Below the pieces are notes generated by a model. It ran no database searches. It saw only the letters and a list, made by a program, of their open reading frames with translations, and had not been told where the DNA came from. Shown here piece by piece: positions 1 to 7,213 of a stretch of 53,931 nt of DNA. Numbering within the stretch: the first letter of the stretch is position 1; the number at the start of each line of letters is the position of its first letter. The DNA lies in the IMG/VR virus record IMGVR_UViG_3300042936_001056, positions 1 to 53,931 of that record. One strand, written 5' to 3'. The translations under genes and the position numbers were made by a program. Origin of the DNA: a virus.

Positions 1-494
1 GTGAAGACTTTAAATCATTTTCTAATATGTATACAGATTATATATTCAGATGTTGTATAGAGTTAATGACTGAAGGGTTACCAGATGGTGGACAATATGT
101 ATCTATTACTTTAACTGATATGATATTGAAATATATCTATGAGAATGTATTTGAAAATAGAATACTTCAAAAGAAGTTTAATATTAATGAATCAGATGAG
201 AGGATGGATCGTTTCGTAGATAAGGTATTACAGTTCTTAATTGATGATACATATCAGATAGGAGAAGATTTAATACGTGTACCATTCTTAGATGAACCAG
301 TATCTATTAGTTATAAGAGTAAAAGAGTACATACCGTAATAGAGATTTTAATGTATGTAGATGAACCACCTAAACCATTTACTCATTACTGTATTGATAC
401 CTATGGATTAGATTCACAAACCATTAATTCATTATGGGTTAAGTATAGAGAATTCCTTATGGAGAACTTCTATAAATTAACAAAAAGATATTAA
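1..494 (+). CDS. Repeat-domain protein, 3' part (5' end outside window)
   Basis: The frame is open from base 3 to the stop at 492-494, so this is the C-terminal part of a longer protein; the ATG at 27 need not be the start. A full copy of the repeat called here LDKV-YGL follows the string NINES (Glu codon 189-191): RFVDKVLQFLIDDT, then CIDTYGL and a Trp-x-x-Tyr ending. Residues before NINES look like the end of a preceding copy. The same domain recurs at 2302, 4566, 7551, 8230, 15251 and 17929. INE-S fits a prohead-protease site. Function unknown. Confidence 0.75.
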   Translation, partial: EDFKSFSNMYTDYIFRCCIELMTEGLPDGGQYVSITLTDMILKYIYENVFENRILQKKFNINESDERMDRFVDKVLQFLIDDTYQIGEDLIRVPFLDEPVSISYKSKRVHTVIEILMYVDEPPKPFTHYCIDTYGLDSQTINSLWVKYREFLMENFYKLTKRY

Positions 495-498
495 TTTA

Positions 499-530
499 TT
501 TGTGTATGTCGTTTTTTATTACTACCTTTG
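499..530 (+). promoter_or_regulatory. Host-type promoter (class E) for the 534-702 RNA
   Basis: TTTG at 499-502, 20-base spacer, TACCTTTG at 523-530, matching the Bacteroidota -33/-7 consensus. No ORF follows within 230 bases, so the likely product is an RNA. Confidence 0.75.
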
Positions 531-533
531 TAT

Positions 534-702
534 TGTTGGTGGTAATACCGAAACAGGCGTACATATAGATATATAGTATGAAGGGATCAAAGGTCGGTTG
601 GTCTGAAGTTTCCCTTATAAAAAAATATAAGGCAGGTCGGAGTATACCCTCTTAGAGAAGAACCTGTTTCTCTGACCCGTTTCGAGGATACCCTCACCAA
701 CA
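534..702 (+). ncRNA. Putative structured RNA 1
   Basis: Starts a few bases after a host-type promoter and has no ORF. TGTTGGTG at 534-541 pairs with CACCAACA at 695-702, closing a 169-base element. Inside, AAGGGA (581-586) pairs with TCCCTT (611-616); a competing hairpin joins CCTTATA (613-619) to TATAAGG (626-632); AGAGAA (654-659) pairs with TTCTCT (668-673). AGGTCGG occurs twice (591-597, 634-640). I recognise no known family, and no U-tract terminator follows. Confidence 0.5.
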
Positions 703-735
703 TAACAAAGGTACGAAAAATTTTCGACACTACCA

Positions 736-760
736 AATATTTATTAATATATTTATAAAA
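736..760 (+). promoter_or_regulatory. Late-type motif (class L), two overlapping copies
   Basis: AATATTTATTAA and ATATATTTATAAAA lie directly before the ATG at 763. Confidence 0.5.
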
Positions 761-762
761 AA

Positions 763-1632
763 ATGAAGGTAACCATTAAAGGGATCATTAAGGAATCGAA
801 TGATAATAGACAAAGATATTATGATAAAGTATCTAAGGTAATACGTCCACCATACTTTGTGGATCTAGAGACATTAAGTGTACCACAGGATGAGTGGAGA
901 GATGTATTTAAGACGTTATATAAACAAAATGTATTAGTGTCTACATTCTATCGTGATAAACAAATAACAGGTGGTATAGTAACAGATAAGGAAACTAATA
1001 TATTATACTATGAAGGTGAGGGTGGTGACTATGTGATCAGAGAATTCGATAAGTTTAATAATGTGACATATCTTTATAAAACTGATGGTAGAGGAAATGA
1101 GTATTGGGAGAAATCCAAATTTAATGATCAGGGTGAATCTATATACTATGAAGATTCTAAAGGTAGAGTATCTGATGTAAGGGATCAAAATGATATCAAT
1201 GAGTCTGTGTATAGTGATAAACTAATAGATAAAATAATAGATACATTGAAACCACCATTTAGGTATGATTTAGAATCATTAGGGATACCAAGAGATGAAT
1301 GGGATGGTATTATATCTAAAGTATTTAATGAGGACTTAGTGATGAAGGATATAGTAGACGCCATATACGTTACAGATATATATGGACAATCTAGATATAT
1401 GGAATCTAAAAACGGTAATTATTTTATTGATGAATACGATGATGATGGTAATGTAATATATAAGGAAAGTAATTATCCTAACTCTGGTACTACATATAAA
1501 GAATGGTTTACATATGGTAATGGAAAACTTATAGACTATAAAGATAGTAATGGTAGAGGGTTGGATCAGTATTTAAGATCCTCTGAATATTATACTAGAA
1601 AAGAGAGTGTAAAAAATAGATATGGGTATTGA
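763..1632 (+). CDS. Two-repeat tagged protein (PPY-VPxW domains)
   Basis: 289 residues. The leader MKVTIKGIIKE ends in I-K-E before Ser12. Two related units follow: YDKVSKVIRPPYFVDLETL with VPQDEW (about 20-140), and DKIIDTLKPPFRYDLESL with IPRDEW (about 150-289). They are separated by DINE-S at residues 144-148, so cleavage would release two domains of about 140 residues. Each unit ends in short YD-repeat-like strings such as YYEDSKGR and DYKDSNGRG. The unit recurs in the first half of the 7551 protein. Function unknown. Confidence 0.8.
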   Translation: MKVTIKGIIKESNDNRQRYYDKVSKVIRPPYFVDLETLSVPQDEWRDVFKTLYKQNVLVSTFYRDKQITGGIVTDKETNILYYEGEGGDYVIREFDKFNNVTYLYKTDGRGNEYWEKSKFNDQGESIYYEDSKGRVSDVRDQNDINESVYSDKLIDKIIDTLKPPFRYDLESLGIPRDEWDGIISKVFNEDLVMKDIVDAIYVTDIYGQSRYMESKNGNYFIDEYDDDGNVIYKESNYPNSGTTYKEWFTYGNGKLIDYKDSNGRGLDQYLRSSEYYTRKESVKNRYGY

Positions 1633-1657
1633 CTTTTTAATTTAATATAGTTAATAT
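1629..1657 (+). promoter_or_regulatory. Class M promoter for RNA 2
   Basis: TTGACT at 1629-1634, 17-base spacer, TAATAT at 1652-1657. The -35 overlaps the stop codon of the preceding gene. Same architecture as the sites at 14423, 19371, 33660 and 49472. Confidence 0.6.
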
Positions 1658-1663
1658 TGTATC

Positions 1664-1893
1664 ATAGTTGTTTGATATATTAATCTACGGGGTTCATTCC
1701 TTCCTCCCCACCCTATGGAAGGAAAAGGTGATTCTGATGGACAATTGTTTGTCATCACTGGACAACGTAGATTAGATGAAGGGACGTAACGTATTGAACA
1801 AAAAGATATGGTTACACTTCATCACATAAGAAGGGATAATATAATCATCGTAACAGTGTGATCTGTAAAACGAAAAAAATTATCCCTTTTTTT
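1664..1893 (+). ncRNA. Putative structured RNA 2 with terminator
   Basis: No ORF. TAATCTACG (1681-1689) pairs with CGTAGATTA (1766-1774), enclosing hairpin TTCCTTCC/GGAAGGAA (1697-1704/1717-1724) and hairpin TGATGGACAA/TTGTCATCA with one bulged G (1735-1744/1749-1757). The 3' end is a terminator formed by AAGGGATAAT (1831-1840) and ATTATCCCTT (1879-1888) plus a U-run. A class M promoter lies just upstream. The roughly 230-base transcript matches no family I know. Confidence 0.55.
1831..1893 (+). terminator. Long-loop intrinsic terminator of RNA 2
   Basis: A ten-base-pair stem (1831-1840 with 1879-1888) with a 38-base loop is followed directly by seven T. Confidence 0.6.
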
Positions 1894-1904
1894 ATTCCCT
1901 ATAA

Positions 1905-1936
1905 TTTGACATTGTAATATTTAATCAGTATATTTG
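1905..1936 (+). promoter_or_regulatory. Host-type promoter (class E) for RNA 3
   Basis: TTTG 1905-1908, 20-base spacer, TATATTTG 1929-1936: an exact match to the Bacteroidota consensus, 12 bases after the RNA 2 terminator. Confidence 0.8.
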
Positions 1937-1942
1937 TAGTAT

Positions 1943-2106
1943 GAAAAATACCTAAACCATATATATAGTCCGTAGGGGGAGAGGGGTACTTTGTGTACAC
2001 TATTGTAAATACCTCTCCCCTAGAGGGGGACCCCCTCAGGTACCCCCTACATCACCCCCCTTCCCTCTGGGGGTGTTTTGACGTAAAGGGGGTAGGTGAT
2101 GTTGTC
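1943..2106 (+). ncRNA. Putative GC-rich structured RNA 3
   Basis: An island of G and C runs in very AT-rich DNA, without an ORF. GGGGAGAGGGGTA (1976-1988) pairs with TACCTCTCCCC (2010-2020) with a two-base bulge. GAGGGGG-A-CCCCCTC (2023-2037) is an inverted repeat. ACATCACC (2049-2056) pairs with GGTGATGT (2095-2102) around an inner CACCCCC/GGGGGTG hairpin. TACCCCC/GGGGGTA offers an alternative pairing, and the G runs could form a quadruplex. The 3' end is uncertain. Confidence 0.5.
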
Positions 2107-2289
2107 CATGAATTTTCCAGGAAATTTTAAGGTTTCAGTTATAACCCTTTTCATTTATAAAGGTGTCTTATAACCCTTTTTAGTTATGTTCATTTTATTC
2201 TTTTGTTCAGTGACAATGAACACCCATTTCTGGTGAACTGAGGGTACCCTTCAAAATTTTCCAGGAATTTTTTCGTTTCCAAATATTTC
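2107..2289 (+). other. Gene-free stretch with short repeats
   Basis: No ORF seen. AATTTTCCAGGAA occurs twice (near 2111 and 2256), TTATAACCCTTTT occurs twice (near 2140 and 2168), and TTCAGTG-ACAATGAACACC-CATTTCTGG-TGAACTGA can form an imperfect stem at about 2206-2240. It may be the 3' part of RNA 3 or a leader for the 2302 gene. Confidence 0.35.
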
Positions 2290-2301
2290 AATATTTATAA
2301 T
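2290..2301 (+). promoter_or_regulatory. Late-type motif
   Basis: AATATTTATAAT abuts the ATG at 2302. If this is a promoter the mRNA is leaderless, or translation starts at the second ATG (2308). Confidence 0.5.
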
Positions 2302-3906
2302 ATGTATATGGAAGAAAATAAGAAAAGATTTTTAGATAAGATTATTGAGTGGTTAGTTATTGACACTGTGATTGATTATGAGAATAGGAAATGGTTCCCT
2401 ACTTTCTTACAATATATGGAAGATTATCCTATATCACTACGTCCCTTAGATATTAATAATCTTTCTTTATTCCCGATTGTTCGTTTCTACGATTATTGTA
2501 GGAAGATATATGATTTAAGTGTAGAGGAAATAGAATATTTATGGAGTAAGTATTCAATTATTATTATAGATAAATTTAATAATGAGAAACCTATCAACGA
2601 ATCGGAGGATAGAAGAAAAAAATTCTTAGATAAAGTTGTAGATTTTTTAGTTAAGGACACTAAAGTAGATTATGATAAAAGGACGTTATTTTTTCCTTTT
2701 ACTTATAAGAGATCACTTAGACAAGGTACTAATAATCTCACACCTTTTCATAAACTTCTTTTTGATTCATATATTCCTATAGATGGTTTTATGGAATACA
2801 TTAAAGAATTGTATGATATTACTTCAATAGAGGACATCACTCATGTTTGGGAGACATATAAGGTTATTATGAATAAAATCGTATTTGGTGATAATGCCAC
2901 CCCACTCTACTTTAATGAATCTGAAAAAGGTTCAATCAATGAAGATAGTAGACAAGACTTAATAGATAAAGTAGATGAGAGGGTAAAGAAATACTTAGAT
3001 AAGGTTGTTGATTTCATTATTAAGGAAACTGTAATTGATTATGGAATAGATAAATTTAATCCAGTTATTAAGGATGAGGTACTATGGTATCCACCGTTTA
3101 GTGAAAGATCATATTCTCACCGTCAGTCAATGTATAATACGGGTGCCAATTATGATTTCAATAATTACTGTCAAGAAGTGTTTAGTATATATGATGAGGG
3201 TGAACAACTTTATGTATGGGAGAGGTACAGAAAATTATTGGGGTTTAAAATGAGAAATATGATGATTAATGAATCTGAGGATAGGAAACAAAAATATTTG
3301 GATAAGATTCTTAAGTGGTTTGTTGACGATACTATAATTAGATATGAAACGGGTGTTATAATATATCCTTTTTCTTCCATAGGACCAACGGGTAAACGGT
3401 TACCTAGTTTCTTTGATAATATAATAAATAAACTTTCGATGAATTTCCCATCAGATATTCATATATACTGTAGGGATACTTATGGGTTAAACCCTGATGA
3501 GACAAAATATATTTGGGATAAGTATAAAAAAATTATTAGGGATAGATACGATAAAGAATCGATGATACATCATCGAGGTGAACCCATAAATGAATCTGAT
3601 GATAAGAAACAGGCTTATTTAGATAAGATTGTTGATTGGTTGTTTAAGGATACCGAAGTTGGTAATAGTTGGTTTAACCCACCTTATTATTATCCAGGCA
3701 GTTCCGCAGGTAGGACTGGATTTAAATCGGTTTATGAACACACATTTGGTTTATCGACAAATAATACTTATAGTGGGTTAGATTCTCAGTTAATTTATTT
3801 TGATAGTTACTGTAAGAACAATTATGGACTTACTGGTGAGGAGACTAAAATTGTTTGGTTTGAGTATATGAAGAAATTAAAGGAGTCTTATGATTGGAGA
3901 TTTTAA
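2302..3906 (+). CDS. Five-repeat putative polyprotein (LDKV-YGL domains)
   Basis: 534 residues built from five tandem copies of one domain. Each copy starts with a charged stretch and a helix like KKFLDKVVDFLVKDT or QKYLDKILKWFVDDT, has a variable middle, and ends with YC-x4-YGL and a Trp-x-x-Tyr helix. Strings INE-S, FNE-S or INE-D separate the copies at Glu100, 206, 214, 324 and 431, a spacing of about 107 residues. These are the same residues as the capsid-protein processing site LLNE-S, so the product is probably cut into five domains. The start could be 2302 or 2308. There is no basic leader. Function of the domain is unknown. Confidence 0.85.
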   Translation: MYMEENKKRFLDKIIEWLVIDTVIDYENRKWFPTFLQYMEDYPISLRPLDINNLSLFPIVRFYDYCRKIYDLSVEEIEYLWSKYSIIIIDKFNNEKPINESEDRRKKFLDKVVDFLVKDTKVDYDKRTLFFPFTYKRSLRQGTNNLTPFHKLLFDSYIPIDGFMEYIKELYDITSIEDITHVWETYKVIMNKIVFGDNATPLYFNESEKGSINEDSRQDLIDKVDERVKKYLDKVVDFIIKETVIDYGIDKFNPVIKDEVLWYPPFSERSYSHRQSMYNTGANYDFNNYCQEVFSIYDEGEQLYVWERYRKLLGFKMRNMMINESEDRKQKYLDKILKWFVDDTIIRYETGVIIYPFSSIGPTGKRLPSFFDNIINKLSMNFPSDIHIYCRDTYGLNPDETKYIWDKYKKIIRDRYDKESMIHHRGEPINESDDKKQAYLDKIVDWLFKDTEVGNSWFNPPYYYPGSSAGRTGFKSVYEHTFGLSTNNTYSGLDSQLIYFDSYCKNNYGLTGEETKIVWFEYMKKLKESYDWRF

Positions 3907-3910
3907 ACGG

Positions 3911-3950
3911 TTGTACGACCGAACTGTTCCATCACCCCGACCCCTCTAAT
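3911..3950 (+). repeat. 40-base direct repeat, copy A
   Basis: The sequence begins TTGTACGACCGAACTGTTCC and matches 5170-5209 except for GA versus AG near base 30. Both copies lie just after the stop of an LDKV-YGL gene. Confidence 0.9.
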
Positions 3951-4030
3951 GTAGAATTTGTGTCCGCGCAAAAATTGTGATGGACTTGGTTAGAGACTTG
4001 TTCTTACGATCCCATTACCTAAAGATGGGC

Positions 4031-4057
4031 AACCCACTTACGGAGTGGGTTTTTTTA
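4031..4057 (+). terminator. Intrinsic terminator
   Basis: AACCCACT (4031-4038) pairs with AGTGGGTT (4044-4051), followed by a T-run. The same stem sequence is used in the terminator at 10545-10578. Confidence 0.85.
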
Positions 4058-4065
4058 TTTTTTAT

Positions 4066-4077
4066 AATATTTATATT
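4066..4077 (+). promoter_or_regulatory. Late-type motif
   Basis: AATATTTATATT ends two bases before the ATG at 4080 and directly follows a terminator, supporting a promoter role. Confidence 0.55.
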
Positions 4078-4079
4078 GT

Positions 4080-4565
4080 ATGAAAATAATTGTAACAGAA
4101 AATCAAGTTAATCGTTTATTCATTAATGAGAATGAGGAATTACTAAATAAGATTCTCGATAAGATTAGTGATTACGGTATGGAGTCGTTGACGGACAACG
4201 AAAAAAAGTTCTTAGATGATATGTCTAAGGATAAGGTTGATCCACATATCGAAAATTTACTTAATATGGACTCAGGTTACGAGTTCGAGGGCGAGGTGGA
4301 TGAAGTACCTGTTAAGTTCACTTACGAGTCCACAGAGGAGTGGGATGACAATCCTAAAGAATATAAACACATAGGTATATTTAATTTTATGAATGGTACT
4401 GATGAAATAGATTATTACGCTGAGTTATATACTGACGCAGATTATAACTTTATGCATTTCGATTTACACGATGGTGTAGATTATGTTAGTCTAAATGAGG
4501 ATCTTGAGGATGAGTTAACTCATTTCTTTTTGGATGTGAGTAATAAGTTGGCACAGTCGATGTAA
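4080..4565 (+). CDS. Tagged acidic protein, unknown
   Basis: 161 residues. The leader MKIIVTENQVNRLFINE is a clear example of the tag and ends in I-N-E (Glu17, next residue Asn). The remainder is acidic, rich in Asp, Glu and Tyr, with no motif I recognise. It follows a terminator and late-type motif, and its stop abuts the ATG of the next gene, so the two are probably co-transcribed. Confidence 0.8.
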   Translation: MKIIVTENQVNRLFINENEELLNKILDKISDYGMESLTDNEKKFLDDMSKDKVDPHIENLLNMDSGYEFEGEVDEVPVKFTYESTEEWDDNPKEYKHIGIFNFMNGTDEIDYYAELYTDADYNFMHFDLHDGVDYVSLNEDLEDELTHFFLDVSNKLAQSM

Positions 4566-5165
4566 ATGGATAAAGGTAGACACATATTTTTAGAAAAGGT
4601 AGTTAACCGTTTGGTTAAAGATAGTATAATCACCTATGATAAATATGAGGGGGACACTGTGGTAATCACACCTTTTCCTGTTATGGATGGTTATCTTACA
4701 AAACGTTGGTTTGGTACTAATGCGGTAGGTAGTAGGATGCCATCTTTTAAAACTTATATAGAATATACATACGGTGTTACAGATACCGAAGAAATTAATT
4801 ACATATACAGTTATTACGAAAGTATAATTTCAGATAAATTAGATAACGATATGATTACTGAAAATATCTATCACGATATTTTTGGTGAAAAGGTTTCTAA
4901 CTATATGGAAAAAGTTCTTAAGTATTTGGTGAGTGACACTTATATTAAAGAAATGTCGGATGGTGGGACTATGATAGAGGTACCATTTTCAGATTTCCAG
5001 TATAGTAGAATTAGACATTTTAATGTAGGATTTTTTATTGATTATTGTAAGGACACTTATGGTTTAACTCGAAAGGAATCTGAATACTTATGGGGTGATT
5101 ATTTAAATGAGATGGATTATATCCTTAAATACGAATTTGGGATTAAGGATCCTGTTTATCATTAA
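4566..5165 (+). CDS. Two-repeat putative polyprotein (LDKV-YGL)
   Basis: 199 residues, two copies of the LDKV-YGL domain: FLEKVVNRLVKDS near the start and YMEKVLKYLVSDT at about 116, the second ending YCKDTYGL and LWGDY. Between them MITE-N places an I-T-E candidate site at Glu99. The start abuts the stop of the tagged 4080 gene. No N-terminal tag, as in the 2302 protein. Confidence 0.8.
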   Translation: MDKGRHIFLEKVVNRLVKDSIITYDKYEGDTVVITPFPVMDGYLTKRWFGTNAVGSRMPSFKTYIEYTYGVTDTEEINYIYSYYESIISDKLDNDMITENIYHDIFGEKVSNYMEKVLKYLVSDTYIKEMSDGGTMIEVPFSDFQYSRIRHFNVGFFIDYCKDTYGLTRKESEYLWGDYLNEMDYILKYEFGIKDPVYH

Positions 5166-5169
5166 ACCT

Positions 5170-5209
5170 TTGTACGACCGAACTGTTCCATCACCCCAGC
5201 CCCTCTAAT
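5170..5209 (+). repeat. 40-base direct repeat, copy B
   Basis: It matches 3911-3950 at 38 of 40 positions, but the downstream pairing partners and terminator of copy A are missing, so this looks like a truncated duplicate. Confidence 0.85.
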
Positions 5210-5276
5210 CGGACATTTTTATAAAATCTAATATATTTATCTAATCGGACATTTTTATAAAATCTAATATATTTAT
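5205..5276 (+). repeat. Tandem 36-base duplication carrying the late-type motif
   Basis: Two identical 36-base units (5205-5240 and 5241-5276), each beginning CTAATCGGACATTTTTATAA and ending in ATATATTTAT. Each unit holds a class L core, so the 5293 gene has two candidate promoter elements. Confidence 0.9.
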
Positions 5277-5292
5277 ATAAAAACTAAAAAAA

Positions 5293-5928
5293 ATGAAAAG
5301 ACATATTAATAATTTAAACGAAACGATTGAAAGAATGAAATCTCTTTTTACAGAAGAGAGAATGTTTGGTAACTTAGTTGTAGAAGAGAAATCTTCCGAA
5401 GAAGATAAGGGAGAAGAAGATGTGGATAGTGAAGAATCTACATCAACAAAACCTGAATGTTGTACAAGTTGTAACTGTTGGGGAGATTGTGGTGGATCAT
5501 CACACTTCAACGGAACCAATGGTAGACCTAAAATTGTTGTAGATAAGAGTGATAGTTATTTTTCGGTATCATACGATGGACCATCTACGGGTTATTTAAT
5601 TAAACACGGTAAATGTGGGTCTGGTGACTCCATACATCAACTATGTAATGTTTTAACATATGAGATAAACAAATACCTTAAAGGTAAAAAATTAAAACCA
5701 AATATCAACGATATAGAATTCGAAAAAGATGGTGGAGAATTCACTATTGGTGTTCCTTTAGAACCTTCTGAAAAAAGTTATAAACTAGAAAGAAGAGGAA
5801 GATGGAACGGTGGTGAGTCAGGGAAACAAGAAGTAATAAGTGCCTATAGTGATAGATCAGGATATGAAGGTCCTGTAAGATATTCTTCTGGTGGTGTAAT
5901 AGAATTCTTTGTAACATTTTACGAATAA
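5293..5928 (+). CDS. Tagged protein with Cys cluster, unknown
   Basis: 211 residues. The leader is the second tag type (NLNETIERMKSLFTEE), related to those at 24948 and 27071; the probable cut after Glu21 is F-T-E rather than strict L/I-x-E. An acidic Ser/Glu linker (about 35-55) leads to the cysteine cluster CCTSCNCWGDCGG (about 56-68), which may bind metal or form disulphides. The remainder is a probable beta-rich domain. Not recognised. Confidence 0.75.
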   Translation: MKRHINNLNETIERMKSLFTEERMFGNLVVEEKSSEEDKGEEDVDSEESTSTKPECCTSCNCWGDCGGSSHFNGTNGRPKIVVDKSDSYFSVSYDGPSTGYLIKHGKCGSGDSIHQLCNVLTYEINKYLKGKKLKPNINDIEFEKDGGEFTIGVPLEPSEKSYKLERRGRWNGGESGKQEVISAYSDRSGYEGPVRYSSGGVIEFFVTFYE

Positions 5929-5933
5929 AATAA

Positions 5934-5965
5934 TTTGACGTTGTAACAAAATTTTTGTATATTTG
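5934..5965 (+). promoter_or_regulatory. Host-type promoter (class E) for 5970 gene
   Basis: TTTG 5934-5937, 20-base spacer, TATATTTG 5958-5965. The ATG at 5970 lies where transcription should start, so the mRNA is probably leaderless. Confidence 0.8.
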
Positions 5966-5969
5966 TTAC

Positions 5970-6590
5970 ATGGTTAATCAAAGATTTATTGAAAAGATTT
6001 ATAAATTCCATAATTTTGGGATTGAGGTTGATTGTATCCCTACAAATTATTATAGTGATGATGGGGAAATATATGTAATTTTTTTTGATGGTATAGATAT
6101 ACATCACTACGGTGGTGAATACTACGAATCAATTATGAATCTAATAACGTTAAGTGAATGTGTGTATAAACACACCATAGATGACGATAGAAGTAAAACC
6201 TACCCATACCCACATAAAAGTAATAAGATAAAATTTTCTGGTTATCTAAGAGAAGTCATCTGTAGAGTTTACGGACATTTTGTAGAAGAAATGAATGTGA
6301 GTAAAGATGAGTTTAGTTATGTGTGGGATTTATTCGTAACAGATATAAATAAAGTAATAAAAGAAAAATCAATTAAATTAATTTTTGAGGATAGGTCTTG
6401 TAAACCTTTAGACATTAATCTTTTATTATTTCCAAAATATAATAAAATATGGGATAGACTTACGAATGATATTATAAGCCCTAAAAAATATGATGGTAGA
6501 AAAGTTAGTATTACATCTACCGTTAGGAGTAAAGATTATACTTTGTTTAATCAACATCACGATATAAAGTTCATTGAATTAACCTTTTAA
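5970..6590 (+). CDS. Untagged protein, distant LDKV-YGL relative
   Basis: 206 residues from ATG 5970; the upstream in-frame ATG at 5955 lies in the promoter and is rejected. RFIEKIYKF at the start and VYGHFVEEM with FSYVWDLF (about 95-115) resemble the LDKV-YGL domain, but no INE-S sites or tag are present. It is one of the few plus-strand genes in this half with a host-type promoter and is followed by a terminator, so it is a separate, probably early, unit. Confidence 0.7.
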   Translation: MVNQRFIEKIYKFHNFGIEVDCIPTNYYSDDGEIYVIFFDGIDIHHYGGEYYESIMNLITLSECVYKHTIDDDRSKTYPYPHKSNKIKFSGYLREVICRVYGHFVEEMNVSKDEFSYVWDLFVTDINKVIKEKSIKLIFEDRSCKPLDINLLLFPKYNKIWDRLTNDIISPKKYDGRKVSITSTVRSKDYTLFNQHHDIKFIELTF

Positions 6591-6605
6591 TTACTGAATC
6601 TTTCT

Positions 6606-6627
6606 AACCCCTTCTAAGGGGTTTTTT
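6606..6627 (+). terminator. Intrinsic terminator
   Basis: AACCCCTT (6606-6613) pairs with AAGGGGTT (6616-6623), followed by T residues. Confidence 0.8.
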
Positions 6628-6640
6628 ATTGCCTTCGTTA

Positions 6641-6656
6641 TATTTATTATTATAAA
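6641..6656 (+). promoter_or_regulatory. Late-type motif
   Basis: TATTTATTATTATAAA between a terminator and the GTG start at 6668. Confidence 0.5.
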
Positions 6657-6667
6657 TTACACTAACG

Positions 6668-7192
6668 GTGAACGACTACATAAAAAAAATACTGAGTAAA
6701 TTATCTAACCCATCTTGGTCATTAGAAAAAAGAAGTGATTTTGTAGATGTTTATGGTTTATCTGAAGATGAATACTTAAATGGTATTGTTGATTTTGAGG
6801 TTAATCAGTTAAATAAATTACAGAATGAATTTTTTAGTACGTTAACATACAAATATTCAGGATCATACGATTTTGTTTTTAAAGTTACTAATATCCAATT
6901 TATTCAATACACCAAAGTATCTGTTTCATTAGAAAATAGTTTATTTGGTGAGGTAATTAGATTATATGTTGAAATTGGTTACGGTGGTACTGTGGGAATA
7001 ACGGATAATCTTGGACCAGTAACCGTATATATAACCGATGAACTAATTAGTGATAGTGATATCGGTTGGGAAATAGATAATGAGGTAAAAGAAATCATTT
7101 TAGAAATGATAATGGAAAAAGGATCTGATTTATTTAAAAACATAAAAACAAACGATATTATCGAACTATATATAGAATACCCTAAAAAATAA
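6668..7192 (+). CDS. Unknown protein (GTG start)
   Basis: 174 residues, starting at GTG 6668; no nearby ATG gives a comparable product. The N-terminal YIKKILSKLSNPSW and VYGLSEDEY recall the YGL ending of the repeat domain, but the remainder (a probable beta-rich middle and an acidic C-terminal helix) is not recognised. No L/I-x-E leader. First gene after a terminator and late-type motif. Confidence 0.65.
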   Translation: MNDYIKKILSKLSNPSWSLEKRSDFVDVYGLSEDEYLNGIVDFEVNQLNKLQNEFFSTLTYKYSGSYDFVFKVTNIQFIQYTKVSVSLENSLFGEVIRLYVEIGYGGTVGITDNLGPVTVYITDELISDSDIGWEIDNEVKEIILEMIMEKGSDLFKNIKTNDIIELYIEYPKK

Positions 7193-7213
7193 TAATAAAA
7201 TAAAAAAAACACA

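Larger units (their letters stand above)
3911..4057 (+). ncRNA. Putative pseudoknotted RNA 4 with terminator
   Basis: No ORF. TCCATCAC (3928-3935) pairs with GTGATGGA (3977-3984); CTCTAA (3944-3949), inside that stem, pairs with TTAGAG (3990-3995) outside it, giving a possible H-type pseudoknot. It ends with a CCCAT/ATGGG hairpin and a strong terminator. The first 40 bases recur at 5170-5209 with two changes. No clear promoter was seen, so it may be the 3' end of the 2302 transcript. Confidence 0.45.

Noticed and set aside
1664-1893. tRNA or tmRNA in the structured RNA region
   Set aside because: GGGGTTCATTCC recalls a T-arm, but no acceptor stem, CCA end, anticodon arm or resume ORF can be drawn.
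5955-5969. Upstream ATG of the 5970 gene
   Set aside because: It falls before and within the -7 box of the promoter, so it cannot be in the transcript.
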